A DNA stretch of 64,000 bases from Pelagibius litoralis. Lineage in GTDB: Bacteria; Pseudomonadota; Alphaproteobacteria; Kiloniellales; Kiloniellaceae. Below are positions 17,639 through 27,105 of the stretch, in pieces; position 1 is the stretch's first letter, and each line of letters opens with the position of its first letter. The notes beneath the pieces are model-generated. The model was not told where the DNA came from. It saw nothing but the letters and a program-made list of their open reading frames with translations, and made no database searches. Location of the stretch: assembly GCF_011683915.1 (NCBI RefSeq), contig NZ_JAAQPH010000009.1:171146-235145 (forward strand), in the 5' to 3' direction. A program made the translations under genes and the position numbers.

Positions 17639-18328
17639 ATGAAAGCAGCGGTCATCGTCTTTCCAGGATCGAACTGCGATCGCGATGTGCAGGTTGCCCT
17701 CCGGCAATCCATGGGTCGCGAACCGCTGATGGTCTGGCACAAGGAAACCGACTTCGATGCCGTCGACCTCATCGTACTGCCGGGCGGTTTTTCTTACGGC
17801 GACTATCTGCGCTGCGGCGCCATGGCCGCCAACTCCCCGGTCATGAAAGAGGTGGTCGCCCGCGCCGCCAAGGGCGTCGCAGTGCTCGGCATCTGCAACG
17901 GCTTTCAGATGTTGACGGAAACCGGCCTGCTGCCCGGCGTTCTGATGCGCAACGCCGATCTGCGCTTCGTCTGCCGCGATGTGGGCATCAAGGTTGAAAC
18001 CAGCCAAAGCGTCTTCACCAGCAGATACGAACAGGGCGAGGCGATCCGCATTCCCGTGGCCCATCACGACGGCAACTACTTCGCCGACGAAGACACCCTG
18101 TCGGCCCTGGAGGATCGAGGCCAGATCGCTTTCCGCTATTGCGACGCGGACGGGACCGTCACACCGCAGGCCAACCCCAACGGCTCACAGCGCAACATCG
18201 CCGGGGTCTACAATGAAGCCAAGACAGTGCTGGGCCTGATGCCCCACCCGGAGCGTCTGGCCGACCCCAAGCTGGGCGGCAACGACGGGCGGCCGATCTT
18301 CGACGGCCTGGTGGAGGCGCTGTCGTGA
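17639..18328 (+). CDS. purQ: Phosphoribosylformylglycinamidine synthase subunit PurQ
   Basis: Glutaminase subunit of FGAM synthetase, supplying ammonia to PurL. The 229-residue class I amidotransferase shows the catalytic triad Cys86 (GICNGFQ), His203 and Glu205 (MPHPER). A GGGAGA precedes ATG 17639. Its TGA overlaps the GTG start of purL by four bases, so the two are translationally coupled, as expected for partners in a complex. Confidence 0.97.
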   Translation: MKAAVIVFPGSNCDRDVQVALRQSMGREPLMVWHKETDFDAVDLIVLPGGFSYGDYLRCGAMAANSPVMKEVVARAAKGVAVLGICNGFQMLTETGLLPGVLMRNADLRFVCRDVGIKVETSQSVFTSRYEQGEAIRIPVAHHDGNYFADEDTLSALEDRGQIAFRYCDADGTVTPQANPNGSQRNIAGVYNEAKTVLGLMPHPERLADPKLGGNDGRPIFDGLVEALS

Positions 18329-20541
18329 CTACAGCCATGGCCAGCGAACGCCCGGTGACGCCGGAGGTGGTGCGCGAGCACGGCCTGAGCGATGCCGAGT
18401 ACGAGCTGGTGCTCGACATCATGGGCCGCGCCCCCAATCTGCTGGAACTGGGCATCTTCTCGGTCATGTGGTCGGAGCACTGTTCCTACAAGTCCTCCAA
18501 AAAGTGGCTGAAGACCCTGCCCACCAAGGGTCCGCAGGTGATAAAGGGGCCGGGCGAGAACGCCGGCGTCATCGACATCGGTGAGGGGCTGGCCGCCATC
18601 TTCAAGATGGAGAGCCACAATCACCCCTCTTTCATCGAACCCTATCAGGGCGCGGCGACCGGGGTCGGCGGCATCCTGCGTGACGTCTTCACCATGGGCG
18701 CAAGGCCGGTGGCCAATCTGAATGCCCTGCGCTTCGGCGCGCCGGAACACCCCAAGACACGCCATCTTGTGGCCGGGGTGGTGGCGGGCATCGGCGGCTA
18801 CGGCAACTGTGTCGGCGTGCCCACCGTGGGCGGCGAGATAAACTTCGATCCCTCCTACAACGGCAATATCCTGGTCAACGCGATGACCGTGGGCATCGCC
18901 CCAGCCGACCGGATCTTTTATTCCGCTGCCGCCGGCGTCGGCAAACCGGTGGTCTACGTCGGCTCCAAGACCGGGCGCGACGGCATCCACGGGGCCACCA
19001 TGGCCTCGGCGGAGTTCGACGAGGATTCAGAGGAGAAGCGTCCCACGGTGCAGGTCGGCGATCCCTTCACGGAAAAGCTGCTGATCGAAGCCTGTCTGGA
19101 GCTGATGGCGACCGACGCCATCGTTGCGATCCAGGATATGGGCGCCGCCGGCCTCACCTCTTCGTCTTTTGAGATGGCCTCAAAGGGCGGCTCCGGCGTC
19201 GAGCTTGAGCTCGACAAGGTGCCCTGCCGCGAAGACGGCATGACGCCCTATGAGATGATGCTCTCGGAAAGCCAGGAGCGCATGCTGATCGTGCTGCAGC
19301 CCGGCAAGGAAGGTCTGGCGCGCGGCATCTTCCAGAAATGGGATCTCGATTTCGCCGTTATCGGTCACCTGACCGACAGCGGCCGCATGGTCCTGAAAAT
19401 GCATGGGCAAGTGGTTGGCGACCTGCCCATCGACCCGCTGGCCGAGGCTTCGCCGGAATACGACCGGCCCTGGCAGCCGACACCGCCCCGCGGCGACATC
19501 GACCCGGCAAGCCTGACGACCGCAACCGCTGCCGCCGAAGCCCTCACCCGTCTGATGGCGACACCCGATCTTTGTTCAAAACGCTGGGTCTGGGAACAGT
19601 ACGACCATACGGTCATGGCCGACACGGTCGCCCGGCCCGGCGGCGATGCCGCTGTGGTGCGCATCCACGGCTCCAACCGCGGCCTTGCCATGGCCAGCGA
19701 CTGTACGCCGCGCTATTGCGAGGCCGGGCCGGAGCGCGGCGGCGCCCAGGCGGTGGCGGAAAGCTGGCGCAATCTGACGGCGGTCGGCGCCCGGCCGCTG
19801 GCGGTTACCGACAACATGAACTTTGGCAACCCGGAGCGCCCGGAAATCATGGGCCAGTTCGTCGGCTGCATCGCCGGCATGAAGGCAGCCTGCGACGCGC
19901 TGAGCTATCCGGTGGTTTCCGGCAACGTCTCGCTCTACAACGAGACCAACGGACAGGCCATCCTGCCGACCCCGGTGATCGGCGGCGTCGGGCTGATCGA
20001 CGATCTGGACTGCCTGATCGGGGCGGCCCTGCCCGGCCCGGACCAGGCCATCGTTCTGATCGGCGAAACCCTCGGGCATCTGGGCGCCTCGATCTACCTA
20101 CGCGACATAGAAGATCGCCGCGACGGCGCCCCGCCGCCGGTCGATCTGGCCGACGAACGGCGCAACGGCGACTTCGTGCGCGCGCAGATCCACCAGGGCG
20201 GCGTGAGCGCCTGCCACGACCTCTCCGACGGTGGGCTGGCCGTGGCCCTGGCGGAAATGGCCCTGGCCGGCGATTGCGGCGCCGACATCTCCGGGGCCTT
20301 GCCGGAGAACACCCCACTGACCGCATGGTTGTTCGGGGAAGACCAGGCGCGCTATCTTGTCACCAGCAGCGATGCCGAAGCAGTTCTGGCGGCAGCCGCG
20401 GAGGCTGGCGTAGCGGCCCGGCTTCTGGGGCGCAGCGGCGGAGATCGGTTGATCCTGGCAGAGGGTGAAGCCATATCCCTTGCAGAGCTGCGCGAAGCCC
20501 ATGACAATTGGTTGGGCGACTACATGAAGGGACAAGGCTAA
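18325..20541 (+). CDS. purL: Phosphoribosylformylglycinamidine synthase subunit PurL
   Basis: Synthetase subunit that makes FGAM from FGAR, ATP and ammonia, working with PurS and PurQ. At 738 residues it is the short PurL form that requires separate PurS and PurQ, both encoded just upstream. Conserved features include [14 protein letters not shown] near residue 50 (catalytic His), [10 protein letters not shown] (about 93-102) and the glycine-rich GVGGILRD. Two PurM-like halves are evident, each with an ATP-binding and a C-terminal domain. Start is GTG 18325; an ATG five codons later cannot be excluded. Confidence 0.97.
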   Translation: MTTAMASERPVTPEVVREHGLSDAEYELVLDIMGRAPNLLELGIFSVMWSEHCSYKSSKKWLKTLPTKGPQVIKGPGENAGVIDIGEGLAAIFKMESHNHPSFIEPYQGAATGVGGILRDVFTMGARPVANLNALRFGAPEHPKTRHLVAGVVAGIGGYGNCVGVPTVGGEINFDPSYNGNILVNAMTVGIAPADRIFYSAAAGVGKPVVYVGSKTGRDGIHGATMASAEFDEDSEEKRPTVQVGDPFTEKLLIEACLELMATDAIVAIQDMGAAGLTSSSFEMASKGGSGVELELDKVPCREDGMTPYEMMLSESQERMLIVLQPGKEGLARGIFQKWDLDFAVIGHLTDSGRMVLKMHGQVVGDLPIDPLAEASPEYDRPWQPTPPRGDIDPASLTTATAAAEALTRLMATPDLCSKRWVWEQYDHTVMADTVARPGGDAAVVRIHGSNRGLAMASDCTPRYCEAGPERGGAQAVAESWRNLTAVGARPLAVTDNMNFGNPERPEIMGQFVGCIAGMKAACDALSYPVVSGNVSLYNETNGQAILPTPVIGGVGLIDDLDCLIGAALPGPDQAIVLIGETLGHLGASIYLRDIEDRRDGAPPPVDLADERRNGDFVRAQIHQGGVSACHDLSDGGLAVALAEMALAGDCGADISGALPENTPLTAWLFGEDQARYLVTSSDAEAVLAAAAEAGVAARLLGRSGGDRLILAEGEAISLAELREAHDNWLGDYMKGQG

Positions 20542-20604
20542 AGCCCTGTTTCGCAAAGAAAATTAAAAGGCCCGATAATAAGGGATGTGGGAAGGATCGA
20601 GAGC

Positions 20605-20844
20605 ATGCCGATGAACCCGGCGGAAATCGAGGGCATGATAAAAACGGCAATGCCGGACGCCGAGGTCCGCATCGAGGATCTTCGCGGCGATGGCGATCAC
20701 TATGCCGCCTATGTCGTCTCGGCAGCCTTCCAGGGAAAGTCCAGGGTGCAGCAGCATCAGATGGTTTACGAGGCCCTGCAGGGGCGAATGGGTAACGAAT
20801 TACACGCACTGGCGCTGCAGACCTCGACCCCGACGGAGGCCTGA
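20605..20844 (+). CDS. BolA family protein
   Basis: A 79-residue BolA-like protein with the family core: MIKTAMPDAEV..EDLRGDGDHY, then F.GKSRVQQHQMVY.AL and a C-terminal LHALALQT. BolA proteins pair with monothiol glutaredoxins to hold a 2Fe-2S cluster, and the monothiol glutaredoxin gene follows after 70 bases on the same strand, a classic pairing. ATG 20605 is used; GTG 20587 and ATG 20611 are possible. It follows purL after 63 bases. Confidence 0.94.
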   Translation: MPMNPAEIEGMIKTAMPDAEVRIEDLRGDGDHYAAYVVSAAFQGKSRVQQHQMVYEALQGRMGNELHALALQTSTPTEA

Positions 20845-20914
20845 CCGCCGGCAGATCGATGAAAACGAGCAGCCCCAGCGGCGCTAAATCGCAATCGCGA
20901 AAGGAGTGAAGGTT

Positions 20915-21253
20915 ATGGATGAAACCGTAGCCACGAGGATCAAGCAGGAGATCGACAACAGCCAGGTCGTGCTGTTCATGAAAGGCACGCCCGTGTTTCC
21001 GCAGTGCGGCTTTTCCGCCGCCGTGGTGCAGATCCTGTCGCATCTGAATGTGAAGTTCAAAGGCGTGGACGTCCTGCAGGACCCGGGCATCCGCCAGGGC
21101 GTCAAGGACTTCAGCAACTGGCCGACCATCCCCCAGCTTTATGTGAAGGGGGAGTTCGTCGGCGGCTGCGACATCATCCGCGAGATGTTCCAGACCGGCG
21201 AACTGGCCGAGTTTCTCCAGACCAACGGGGTCGAAGTCAAACCGGCGGCCTGA
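20915..21253 (+). CDS. grxD: Monothiol glutaredoxin, Grx4 type
   Basis: A 112-residue CGFS glutaredoxin that coordinates and transfers a 2Fe-2S cluster with glutathione. The active site CGFS is at Cys31, preceded by the glutathione-binding Lys24 in KGTP; WPTIPQLYVKGEFVGGCDI provides the cis-proline and remaining glutathione contacts. ATG 20915 is chosen because AAGGAG lies eight bases upstream; the GTG at 20906 is too close to it. It is downstream of bolA, its known partner. Confidence 0.97.
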   Translation: MDETVATRIKQEIDNSQVVLFMKGTPVFPQCGFSAAVVQILSHLNVKFKGVDVLQDPGIRQGVKDFSNWPTIPQLYVKGEFVGGCDIIREMFQTGELAEFLQTNGVEVKPAA

Positions 21254-21275
21254 TCCCAAGTTCATATTCTACATG

Positions 21276-21305
21276 AGGGCCGCTCCAGCACACCGGGGCG
21301 GCCCT
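21276..21305 (+). terminator. Hairpin downstream of grxD
   Basis: AGGGCCGC / GCGGCCCT stem with a 14-base loop, 23 bases after the grxD stop. Only TTA follows, so it is a weak intrinsic terminator at best. It lies in the 68-bp gap before the convergent BTLCP gene. Confidence 0.5.
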
Positions 21306-21321
21306 TACTCCGTCCGCCGTC

Positions 21322-22017
21322 TTATGATGTTTTGATGTAGACCAGGGTCTTCTGATGAGGGCCGATCTGGTATTTCGGCGTCCAACCGCCGAACGGCCTA
21401 GCATGAATGCGTGGTGTCAGATTGTCCAAAAGCACCCGGCGGTCGGGGCCATAGTCGACACCAAGCATCATATGGGCTTCACCCGACAGCAGGATGCCGG
21501 CCACCAGGTGCAGACGTTCAAGCGGCCACCCCCGGGTATAGAGAACGTAGCCCTTGAGCAACGCGTAGTCCTCACAGTCGCCGCCCTCTTCCAAGGTCTC
21601 GACGGGCCCATACCAGCGGTCGCGGGTATGGCCGTGCAGCCAATCCGAAATGTAGCGCACGTCGCCGTTGACCATCTGGTTGGCCGCCACCGCCAGGCGC
21701 TCGTCATGGACCCTGGCCAGGCTCGAAAGTTCCCGGCGCCAGCGAACCAGCACCGGATGATCCGAACGATCCAGCGTCGTGGCCTCGCGCCGGACAAGAT
21801 CCACCCAGCGCTGCAGCCGCGCCTCCACCTTGGGCGCCGAACGTTGCATGGCAAGATAAGTGTGGTGATGTGGCGTCGAGGGGTGGAAGGGGCTGATCGC
21901 GGGATGCCGATGCTGGCCCGGCGGCGCGGCGGACGGCATCGCCGTGAAAGGGACGGAGGCGCAACCCGCCAGAACGGCTGCCGACAAGGAAAGCACGCTG
22001 CGACGGGTAAGCTGCAT
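21322..22017 (-). CDS. Transglutaminase-like cysteine peptidase (BTLCP family), lipoprotein
   Basis: A 231-residue exported protein. A twin-arginine-like start (TRRSVLS) and hydrophobic core end in the lipobox LAGC with Cys19, so membrane anchoring is expected. The catalytic Cys148 lies in GGDCEDYALLKG, followed by AHMMLGV with the His and LLDNL with the Asp, the triad of the BTLCP family. The LapG proteases that cleave surface adhesins and respond to cyclic-di-GMP signalling belong here; no LapD or adhesin partner is nearby. ATG 22017 is preferred to GTG 22038 because the signal starts there. Confidence 0.88.
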   Translation of the reverse strand: MQLTRRSVLSLSAAVLAGCASVPFTAMPSAAPPGQHRHPAISPFHPSTPHHHTYLAMQRSAPKVEARLQRWVDLVRREATTLDRSDHPVLVRWRRELSSLARVHDERLAVAANQMVNGDVRYISDWLHGHTRDRWYGPVETLEEGGDCEDYALLKGYVLYTRGWPLERLHLVAGILLSGEAHMMLGVDYGPDRRVLLDNLTPRIHARPFGGWTPKYQIGPHQKTLVYIKTS

Positions 22018-22241
22018 TCCAGAATCCTGTCCTGCCACCGCAAGAGAGTCTGCGTTGCCTTGCTTGAATCGCTTTGATCATGCATTAATCAAAACATCAG
22101 CATCAGGGCGAAGGTAGCAGGCAAAGGATGCCGACTGCAATCACAGGAAAAGCCCGCAGGCACAAAATCCCCAATGAGTAGTAATGCGCCGGAACGTCCT
22201 CGCGCAGCCCGTCAATTTCGGCAACGGCCGTCTGGTGCCGA

Positions 22242-23105
22242 TCAGTTGCCGCGGCGGTGCAGGGCGATGTTGGCCGCCATGCCTTCGATGTTCTCGACGC
22301 GCCACTTGTCGTACTGACCCCAGTCCTTATAGGCGTCGAGGGTGATGGAGGCCTTCATCTCTTCCACCGACTTGCCGGCCCGTGCCGCCGCCAGGACTTC
22401 GGCGTAGAGCGCTTCCAGGTAGCCGCGGTGATCGGCGGCGTCTGCCTTGGTCCCCACCGCGCCGTGGCCGGGCAGCAGGATATCGAAGTCGATCGCCTCG
22501 ACGCGCCGGATCGCCTCCATCCAGCCCGGGAAGTAGGCATCCGAAAGCGTGCGGAAGGGCAGCCGCTTCACCGAGATGAAGTCGACGGCAAAGACCGCCC
22601 GTTCGACCGGGAAGTGCGCCACGATCATGTTGTTTGAATGGCTGGGCCCGACGGAGATCAGTTCCACGGTGTGGCCGCCGAGGGTGAGAGTCATGCGCTC
22701 GTCAAAGGTGATATCAGGCACCGCCGTCGGGCGCTGCTCGCCGATGATGGTCTGCTTGGCGTTTTCATGCGCGACCACGACGGCCCCAGCCTCCTTGAAA
22801 ACCTCGCCGCCGGCAATGTGGTCGCGGTGATCGTGGCTGTAGACCACGTAGCGGATCGGCTGATTGAAGCGTTCCATGACTTCAGCCTGCAGCCAGGCCG
22901 CCGCTTCGGCATCGATGGGATCGGTGGCGATCACCCCTTCTTCGGTCACCAGAAAGACCGAAAAGTGAAAATTGTTCTGGAAACGATAGAGATCGCCGGC
23001 GACCTGGGTGATCGACCGTTTCACCTCGGACTGCTGTGCCGCCGCCGGGGTTGCCGCCATCAGCACCGCCGCCATGACCAAAACCGCCCTCGCCCATCCA
23101 ATCAT
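22242..23105 (-). CDS. Secreted metallo-beta-lactamase fold hydrolase
   Basis: A 287-residue periplasmic hydrolase. A signal peptide (hydrophobic core about 8-20, cut near AAAQ, residue 24) precedes an MBL domain with the zinc motif HDHRDH (His91, His93, Asp95, His96), then GPSHSNNM with the third histidine and LLPGHGAVG with the last. It resembles quinoprotein-relay and beta-lactamase-like proteins that have no proven substrate, so no specific reaction is assigned. AAGGAG precedes the ATG. The gene is divergent from the MFS transporter. Confidence 0.92.
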   Translation of the reverse strand: MIGWARAVLVMAAVLMAATPAAAQQSEVKRSITQVAGDLYRFQNNFHFSVFLVTEEGVIATDPIDAEAAAWLQAEVMERFNQPIRYVVYSHDHRDHIAGGEVFKEAGAVVVAHENAKQTIIGEQRPTAVPDITFDERMTLTLGGHTVELISVGPSHSNNMIVAHFPVERAVFAVDFISVKRLPFRTLSDAYFPGWMEAIRRVEAIDFDILLPGHGAVGTKADAADHRGYLEALYAEVLAAARAGKSVEEMKASITLDAYKDWGQYDKWRVENIEGMAANIALHRRGN

Positions 23106-23392
23106 TGCACCGCTCCTTTTTCATCCAGGCTTTGGACCAGCATATAGCGCGATGCGATGACCGGCGAAGGCCCAACGGCCTGAACCCCTTCACTTGGTCG
23201 TGAAGCACCCGACTGCCACGATCTCACCAAGGCCTGGCAGAAATCGGGGGATCGGTCACGGGCCGCCGCCGGATTCCTCCGATACAGCCATGCCTTGAGA
23301 ACATGCCCCCCTGCGAGCCTGCAGGTTTGCGCCTTTTTCCGGCAGTCCCTAGACTTTGGGGACCTTCACCCCAAGCAAAGAGCGGCCAGTCG

Positions 23393-24619
23393 ATGACGGT
23401 TTCCAGCCCAGCCCCACAGCCTCTGCCGTTCTGGCGCGCGACCCTGTTTGTGATCGCCGCCGGCTGCCTGCTGGCCCTGCTTTCTTTCGGGATAAGGGCC
23501 AGCTTCGGGCTGTTCCTGGCGCCGATGTCCAGCGAGTTCGGCTGGGGGCGCGAAGTTTTTGCCATCGCCATTGCCCTGCAGAACCTGCTCTGGGGTCTGG
23601 CGCAACCGGTCGCCGGCGCCTTTGCCGACCGCCACGGCTCCGGCCGGGTGCTGACCATTGGTGCTCTGGTCTATGCCGCCGGCCTGTTCATCATGGCCAA
23701 TGCCTCGACGCCTGGAATGCTCACCCTCTCCGCCGGCATCCTGGTCGGGCTCGGGGTGGCCGGTGCTTCCTTCGCCATCGTACTGGCCGCCTTCACGCGC
23801 CTGGTTTCGGAGGAGAGGCGCTCCTGGGCGCTGGGCATCGGCACGGCGGCCGGCTCCGCCGGCCAGTTCCTCATGGTGCCCCTCGGCCAGAGCTTCCTCA
23901 GCGCCTACGGCTGGTCCATGGCGCTGACCATCTTCGGCTTCATCGCCCTCTTGATGGTGCCCTGCGCCGCCGCCCTGACCGGCCGACCGACGACGAAGTA
24001 CCAGATGCCACAGTCGATCGGCGTGGCCCTGGGCGAAGCTTTCCGCCACCCCAGCTACAACTATCTGATCGCCGGTTTCTTCGTCTGCGGTTTCCACGTC
24101 GCCTTCATCCAGGTCCATCTGCCGGCCTATATCACCGACATGGGCCTGCAGGCCGGGCTCGCCGCCTGGGCCCTGGCCCTGGTCGGCGGTGGCAACATCA
24201 TCGGCGCCTACATGTCGGGCGTTCTGGGCGGGCGCTTCAGCAAGAAGTACCTGCTCTCCGGGCTCTACCTCGCCCGCTCAGTCGTCATTACCATTTTCAT
24301 CACCCTGCCGATCAGCGAGATCAGCGTGCTCGCCTTCTCGCTCGCCATCGGCCTGCTGTGGCTTTCCACGGTGCCGCTGACCTCCGGCCTGGTGGCCCAG
24401 TTCTTCGGTACCCAGCACATGGCCATGCTGTTCGGCATCGTCTTCTTCAGCCACCAGATCGGCGCCTTCCTGGGGGTCTGGATGGGCGGCTACTTCTTCG
24501 ACGTGACCGGCTCCTACGATATGGTCTGGTGGGTCAGCGTGGCGCTCGGGCTTTTCGCCGCCGCCATCCACTGGCCGATCCGCGAGCAGAGCATCGCCCG
24601 CCCGGCGGCGACCGGCTGA
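23393..24619 (+). CDS. Major facilitator superfamily transporter, oxalate/formate-like
   Basis: A 408-residue permease with about 12 hydrophobic segments. The loop between segments 2 and 3 carries ADRHGSGRVL, the MFS signature, and the N-terminal arrangement (FGIRASFGLFLAPM) resembles the OFA family of monocarboxylate and oxalate/formate exchangers. The substrate cannot be read from sequence. ATG 23393 is chosen because the first membrane segment starts soon after; the open frame runs upstream to 23303. A small gene starts 12 bases downstream. Confidence 0.9.
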   Translation: MTVSSPAPQPLPFWRATLFVIAAGCLLALLSFGIRASFGLFLAPMSSEFGWGREVFAIAIALQNLLWGLAQPVAGAFADRHGSGRVLTIGALVYAAGLFIMANASTPGMLTLSAGILVGLGVAGASFAIVLAAFTRLVSEERRSWALGIGTAAGSAGQFLMVPLGQSFLSAYGWSMALTIFGFIALLMVPCAAALTGRPTTKYQMPQSIGVALGEAFRHPSYNYLIAGFFVCGFHVAFIQVHLPAYITDMGLQAGLAAWALALVGGGNIIGAYMSGVLGGRFSKKYLLSGLYLARSVVITIFITLPISEISVLAFSLAIGLLWLSTVPLTSGLVAQFFGTQHMAMLFGIVFFSHQIGAFLGVWMGGYFFDVTGSYDMVWWVSVALGLFAAAIHWPIREQSIARPAATG

Positions 24620-24630
24620 CGGGCCACATC

Positions 24631-25014
24631 ATGATGAAAGGGACACACGGCATCGCATTGAAAGTGCTGCTGTTGTTCCTCGGCCTCTGGCTGGCCGCCA
24701 TGGCGCTCGCCCTGCCTCAGGCAGCCCTGGAAGACGATGAAACCGGCTTGGTGCTGGCGGTCTTTCCCTTGCAGCTTCCCGAGGACGGCAACTTGCTGAA
24801 CATCGCCGCGGCCGAGGGACGCGCTGTGCGCAGCCTGCTCGGCGGACGCCTCTGGCTCACTCAGTCCGACCGGCCCGGCTTCGTCCGGCAACTGAAATCC
24901 GCCGGCGCCTGGGCAGCCTTCGATCCAGGGATCCTTATCGGCCTGCCCCAGGGCGGATGCTTCTTCATTTCAGTGCACCCACCGGGACCGCCGCGCCCTC
25001 ACCCACCGATTTAA
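24631..25014 (+). CDS. Small exported or membrane-anchored protein, unknown function
   Basis: A 127-residue protein with an N-terminal hydrophobic segment (about residues 8-28), then a domain rich in Leu, Ala and Gly with the segments LVLAVFPL, GGRLWLTQSD and GAWAAFDPG, ending in a proline-rich tail. I do not recognise a named family. It begins 12 bases after the MFS stop, at ATG 24631 or 24634, without a strong ribosome-binding site, so it may be translationally coupled to the transporter. Confidence 0.6.
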   Translation: MMKGTHGIALKVLLLFLGLWLAAMALALPQAALEDDETGLVLAVFPLQLPEDGNLLNIAAAEGRAVRSLLGGRLWLTQSDRPGFVRQLKSAGAWAAFDPGILIGLPQGGCFFISVHPPGPPRPHPPI

Positions 25015-25146
25015 GATGGGGATTTTTTATATATTTTTCAATATATTATAGGGATTTCTTGAATTTCAATAGAGGCGGATGAACCTTCGTCACAGGGCTT
25101 TCGACTACCAGAGCGAACCGTATCGAGCCTCATGGAGTAAGCCCTT

Positions 25147-25728
25147 ATGATTAAGAACCTGATTCTGGCCTCGGCCACGGCAGTTACTGCCCTGACTTTC
25201 AGCGCCCCGGAATTCGCAGGGGGTTCTCAGGCTGCCGCAGGAATGACGGCCCAGTCAGCCCAACTGAAGGCAGGCCCCGCAAAGCAGCAACCGCCGACGC
25301 GCAAGCCGACAGATCTGCCGGGCGCCGGCGCCGCCGATGACTATAAACCCGCACCCTATGTGGACCTCTACGGCACCTTTGGTTTTCCCCTTGGCCTGGA
25401 GGGAACGCCCGGCGCCTTTTTCTGCGCGCCGCTGTTCACCGGCGACACGAAGTCGGAGTTCGTTCAGATCAAAGTGCGCAATCAGGGGACCAAGGCCGCC
25501 GGGCCGGTCCGGGTGGTGTTCGAGTTCCCCGGCAGCGGGCGCGTGGCCCAGACCATGCCGATGAACAACCTGAACGGCACCTACGTTTATCAGGCCAACA
25601 TTCCGGCGAATGCCTGGAAGAACGGCAAGGTGGACTTCACCATGCGCATCGACCACCCCAACAAGGTGGCCGAGAGCAACGAAAACAACAACGTCTACTC
25701 AAGCTTCTGCACCGATCCCAATGCCTGA
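25147..25728 (+). CDS. Secreted CARDB-like beta-sandwich protein
   Basis: A 193-residue exported protein with a signal peptide (residues 1-25) and a low-complexity Ala/Pro linker to about residue 65. The C-terminal part has a CARDB pattern (VRNQGTKAAGPVRVVFEF, then IDHPNKVAESNENNN), an adhesion-type beta-sandwich found in cell-surface proteins. Two cysteines (FCAPLF and SFCTDP) could form a disulfide. The 130 bases upstream are strongly AT-rich, unlike the rest of the window, and probably hold its promoter. Function unknown. Confidence 0.8.
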   Translation: MIKNLILASATAVTALTFSAPEFAGGSQAAAGMTAQSAQLKAGPAKQQPPTRKPTDLPGAGAADDYKPAPYVDLYGTFGFPLGLEGTPGAFFCAPLFTGDTKSEFVQIKVRNQGTKAAGPVRVVFEFPGSGRVAQTMPMNNLNGTYVYQANIPANAWKNGKVDFTMRIDHPNKVAESNENNNVYSSFCTDPNA

Positions 25729-25786
25729 CCTTCGCCAGGCGGTCCGTGGACCAGCAGAACATGGCTGAAAAAGGGGCGGCCGCGCG

Positions 25787-26188
25787 TCATCGCCGGCGGT
25801 CCCTTTTCGGTTCTTCAGACAGCGCTACTACGGTCACGGACTCGCCGTCGCGTACAGCGGCCAGCGTTCGCACGTCGTCCAGGGCGTCGGCCCAGATGTT
25901 GGTGGGTGAGGCCAGACGGATCTCGTCGCCCTGGGAAATCGGCGTACGCCCGAAGCCGATGGCGATGGCATCGCCGTCGGTCCAGAAGGCGATCTCCCCC
26001 GCCTTCACCACCGCCTTGGCGTCCGCTTCCCGCGCCACGCTGACGGGGGTGTCGAAATAGACCTCCTCGCCCCAGGTGCGCGCCGTGGAGTGGATCGGCA
26101 AAGCCGCAAGGATCGCCGCCGCCGTCGGTGTATCGCGGGTCTCGATCACCATCGATACAGGCCCGGCGGTCACCATCAGTTTTGCCAT
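25787..26188 (-). CDS. Cyclophilin-like fold protein (DUF3830-like)
   Basis: A 133-residue protein that resembles the DUF3830/cyclophilin-like family by its pattern TAAAILAALP....ARTWGEEVYFDTPV, then GEIAFW..GDAIAIGFG.TP.S.GDEIRLASP. It lacks the residues of classic peptidyl-prolyl isomerases, and its biochemical role is unknown. ATG 26188 has a GAAAGGA about 8-9 bases upstream; the ATG at 26197 is directly on that site and is unlikely. It is downstream of rpsD on the same strand, but the strong terminator between them suggests separate transcription. Confidence 0.82.
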   Translation of the reverse strand: MAKLMVTAGPVSMVIETRDTPTAAAILAALPIHSTARTWGEEVYFDTPVSVAREADAKAVVKAGEIAFWTDGDAIAIGFGRTPISQGDEIRLASPTNIWADALDDVRTLAAVRDGESVTVVALSEEPKRDRRR

Positions 26189-26208
26189 CGGCGCCATCCT
26201 TTCTCATG

Positions 26209-26241
26209 AAAAAAGCCGCTCAGCAGACTGCTGAGCGGCTT
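26209..26241 (-). terminator. Intrinsic terminator of rpsD
   Basis: A perfect 14-bp inverted repeat (AAGCCGCTCAGCAG / CTGCTGAGCGGCTT) followed, reading the minus strand, by a run of six T. It starts about 40 bases after the rpsD stop and is the clearest intrinsic terminator in the window. Confidence 0.93.
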
Positions 26242-26278
26242 CGTTCTTGGCAACCCCGCGGGGCTGCGTCTCCCAGAA

Positions 26279-26893
26279 TTAACGCGAGTAGAACTCGATG
26301 ACCAGATTCGGTTCCATGGAGACCGGATAGGGCACGTCAGCCAGCTTGGGCGCGCGCACGAAGATCGCCTTCATCTGGTTGTGATCGACCTCGATGTAGT
26401 CCGGCAGATCGCGCTCGACCGACTCGACGCCTTCCAGCACCAGCGGCAGCTCGCGGCTCTTGGACTTGACCTGCACGATATCGCCGTCCTTCACGTTGTA
26501 GGAAGGGATGTTGACGCGCTTGCCGTTCACGGTGATGTGGCCGTGGTTGACGAACTGGCGGGCGGCAAAAACCGTGGGGACGAATTTGGAGCGGTAGATC
26601 ACCGCGTCCAGGCGGCGCTCCAGCAGGCCGACCAGGTTCTCACCCGTATCGCCGCGGCGCCGTGAAGCCTCTTGATAGTAGCGGCGGAACTGCTTCTCGC
26701 CGATGTTGCCGTAGTAGCCCTTGAGCTTCTGCTTGGCCGCCAGCTGAATGCCGAAATCCGTCGGCTTGCGGCGCCGCTGGCCATGCTGGCCGGGGCCGTA
26801 TTCACGCTTGTTGACGGGGCTTTTGGGGCGGCCCCAGAGGTTGACCCCGAGGCGGCGGTTGATCTTGTACTTCGAAGCAATGCGCTTGGACAT
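26279..26893 (-). CDS. rpsD: 30S ribosomal protein S4
   Basis: A 204-residue primary-binding small-subunit protein that nucleates 16S rRNA folding. Recognisable features are the N-terminal [11 protein letters not shown] and NLWGRPKSP, the zinc-less alphaproteobacterial N-terminal domain, and the S4 RNA-binding domain around [32 protein letters not shown] (about 95-126). AAAGGAG lies 10 bases before ATG 26893. It stands alone, away from the alpha operon, as usual in alphaproteobacteria, and ends in a strong terminator. Confidence 0.98.
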   Translation of the reverse strand: MSKRIASKYKINRRLGVNLWGRPKSPVNKREYGPGQHGQRRRKPTDFGIQLAAKQKLKGYYGNIGEKQFRRYYQEASRRRGDTGENLVGLLERRLDAVIYRSKFVPTVFAARQFVNHGHITVNGKRVNIPSYNVKDGDIVQVKSKSRELPLVLEGVESVERDLPDYIEVDHNQMKAIFVRAPKLADVPYPVSMEPNLVIEFYSR

Positions 26894-27105
26894 GGCCGAG
26901 CGGCTCCTTTCCTTGTTTAATGCCGCCTCGCTTCGAGGTCGGCTGTTGTTGTTCCGGTAGTTTCAAGACCGGCGAAAATCGCCTAAGTAGTAGTCCTGAA
27001 CGGGGTTGGGGTCTTTGCCCGCCCACATTCCCGGAAAGAAGCGCGGACTATACGAACCGCCACCGAAATGTCAAACCTTCAGGACTGTGAAGTTCCGGAC
27101 CCCTT

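Noticed and set aside
19338..20468. 376-codon plus-strand frame within purL
   Set aside because: It is a shifted frame of purL, rich in Arg/Gly/Pro as expected from GC-rich out-of-frame translation.
23356..24630. 552-codon frame overlapping the MFS gene
   Set aside because: The first ~425 codons are an out-of-frame reading of the transporter. Only the final 127 codons from 24631 look like a real gene.
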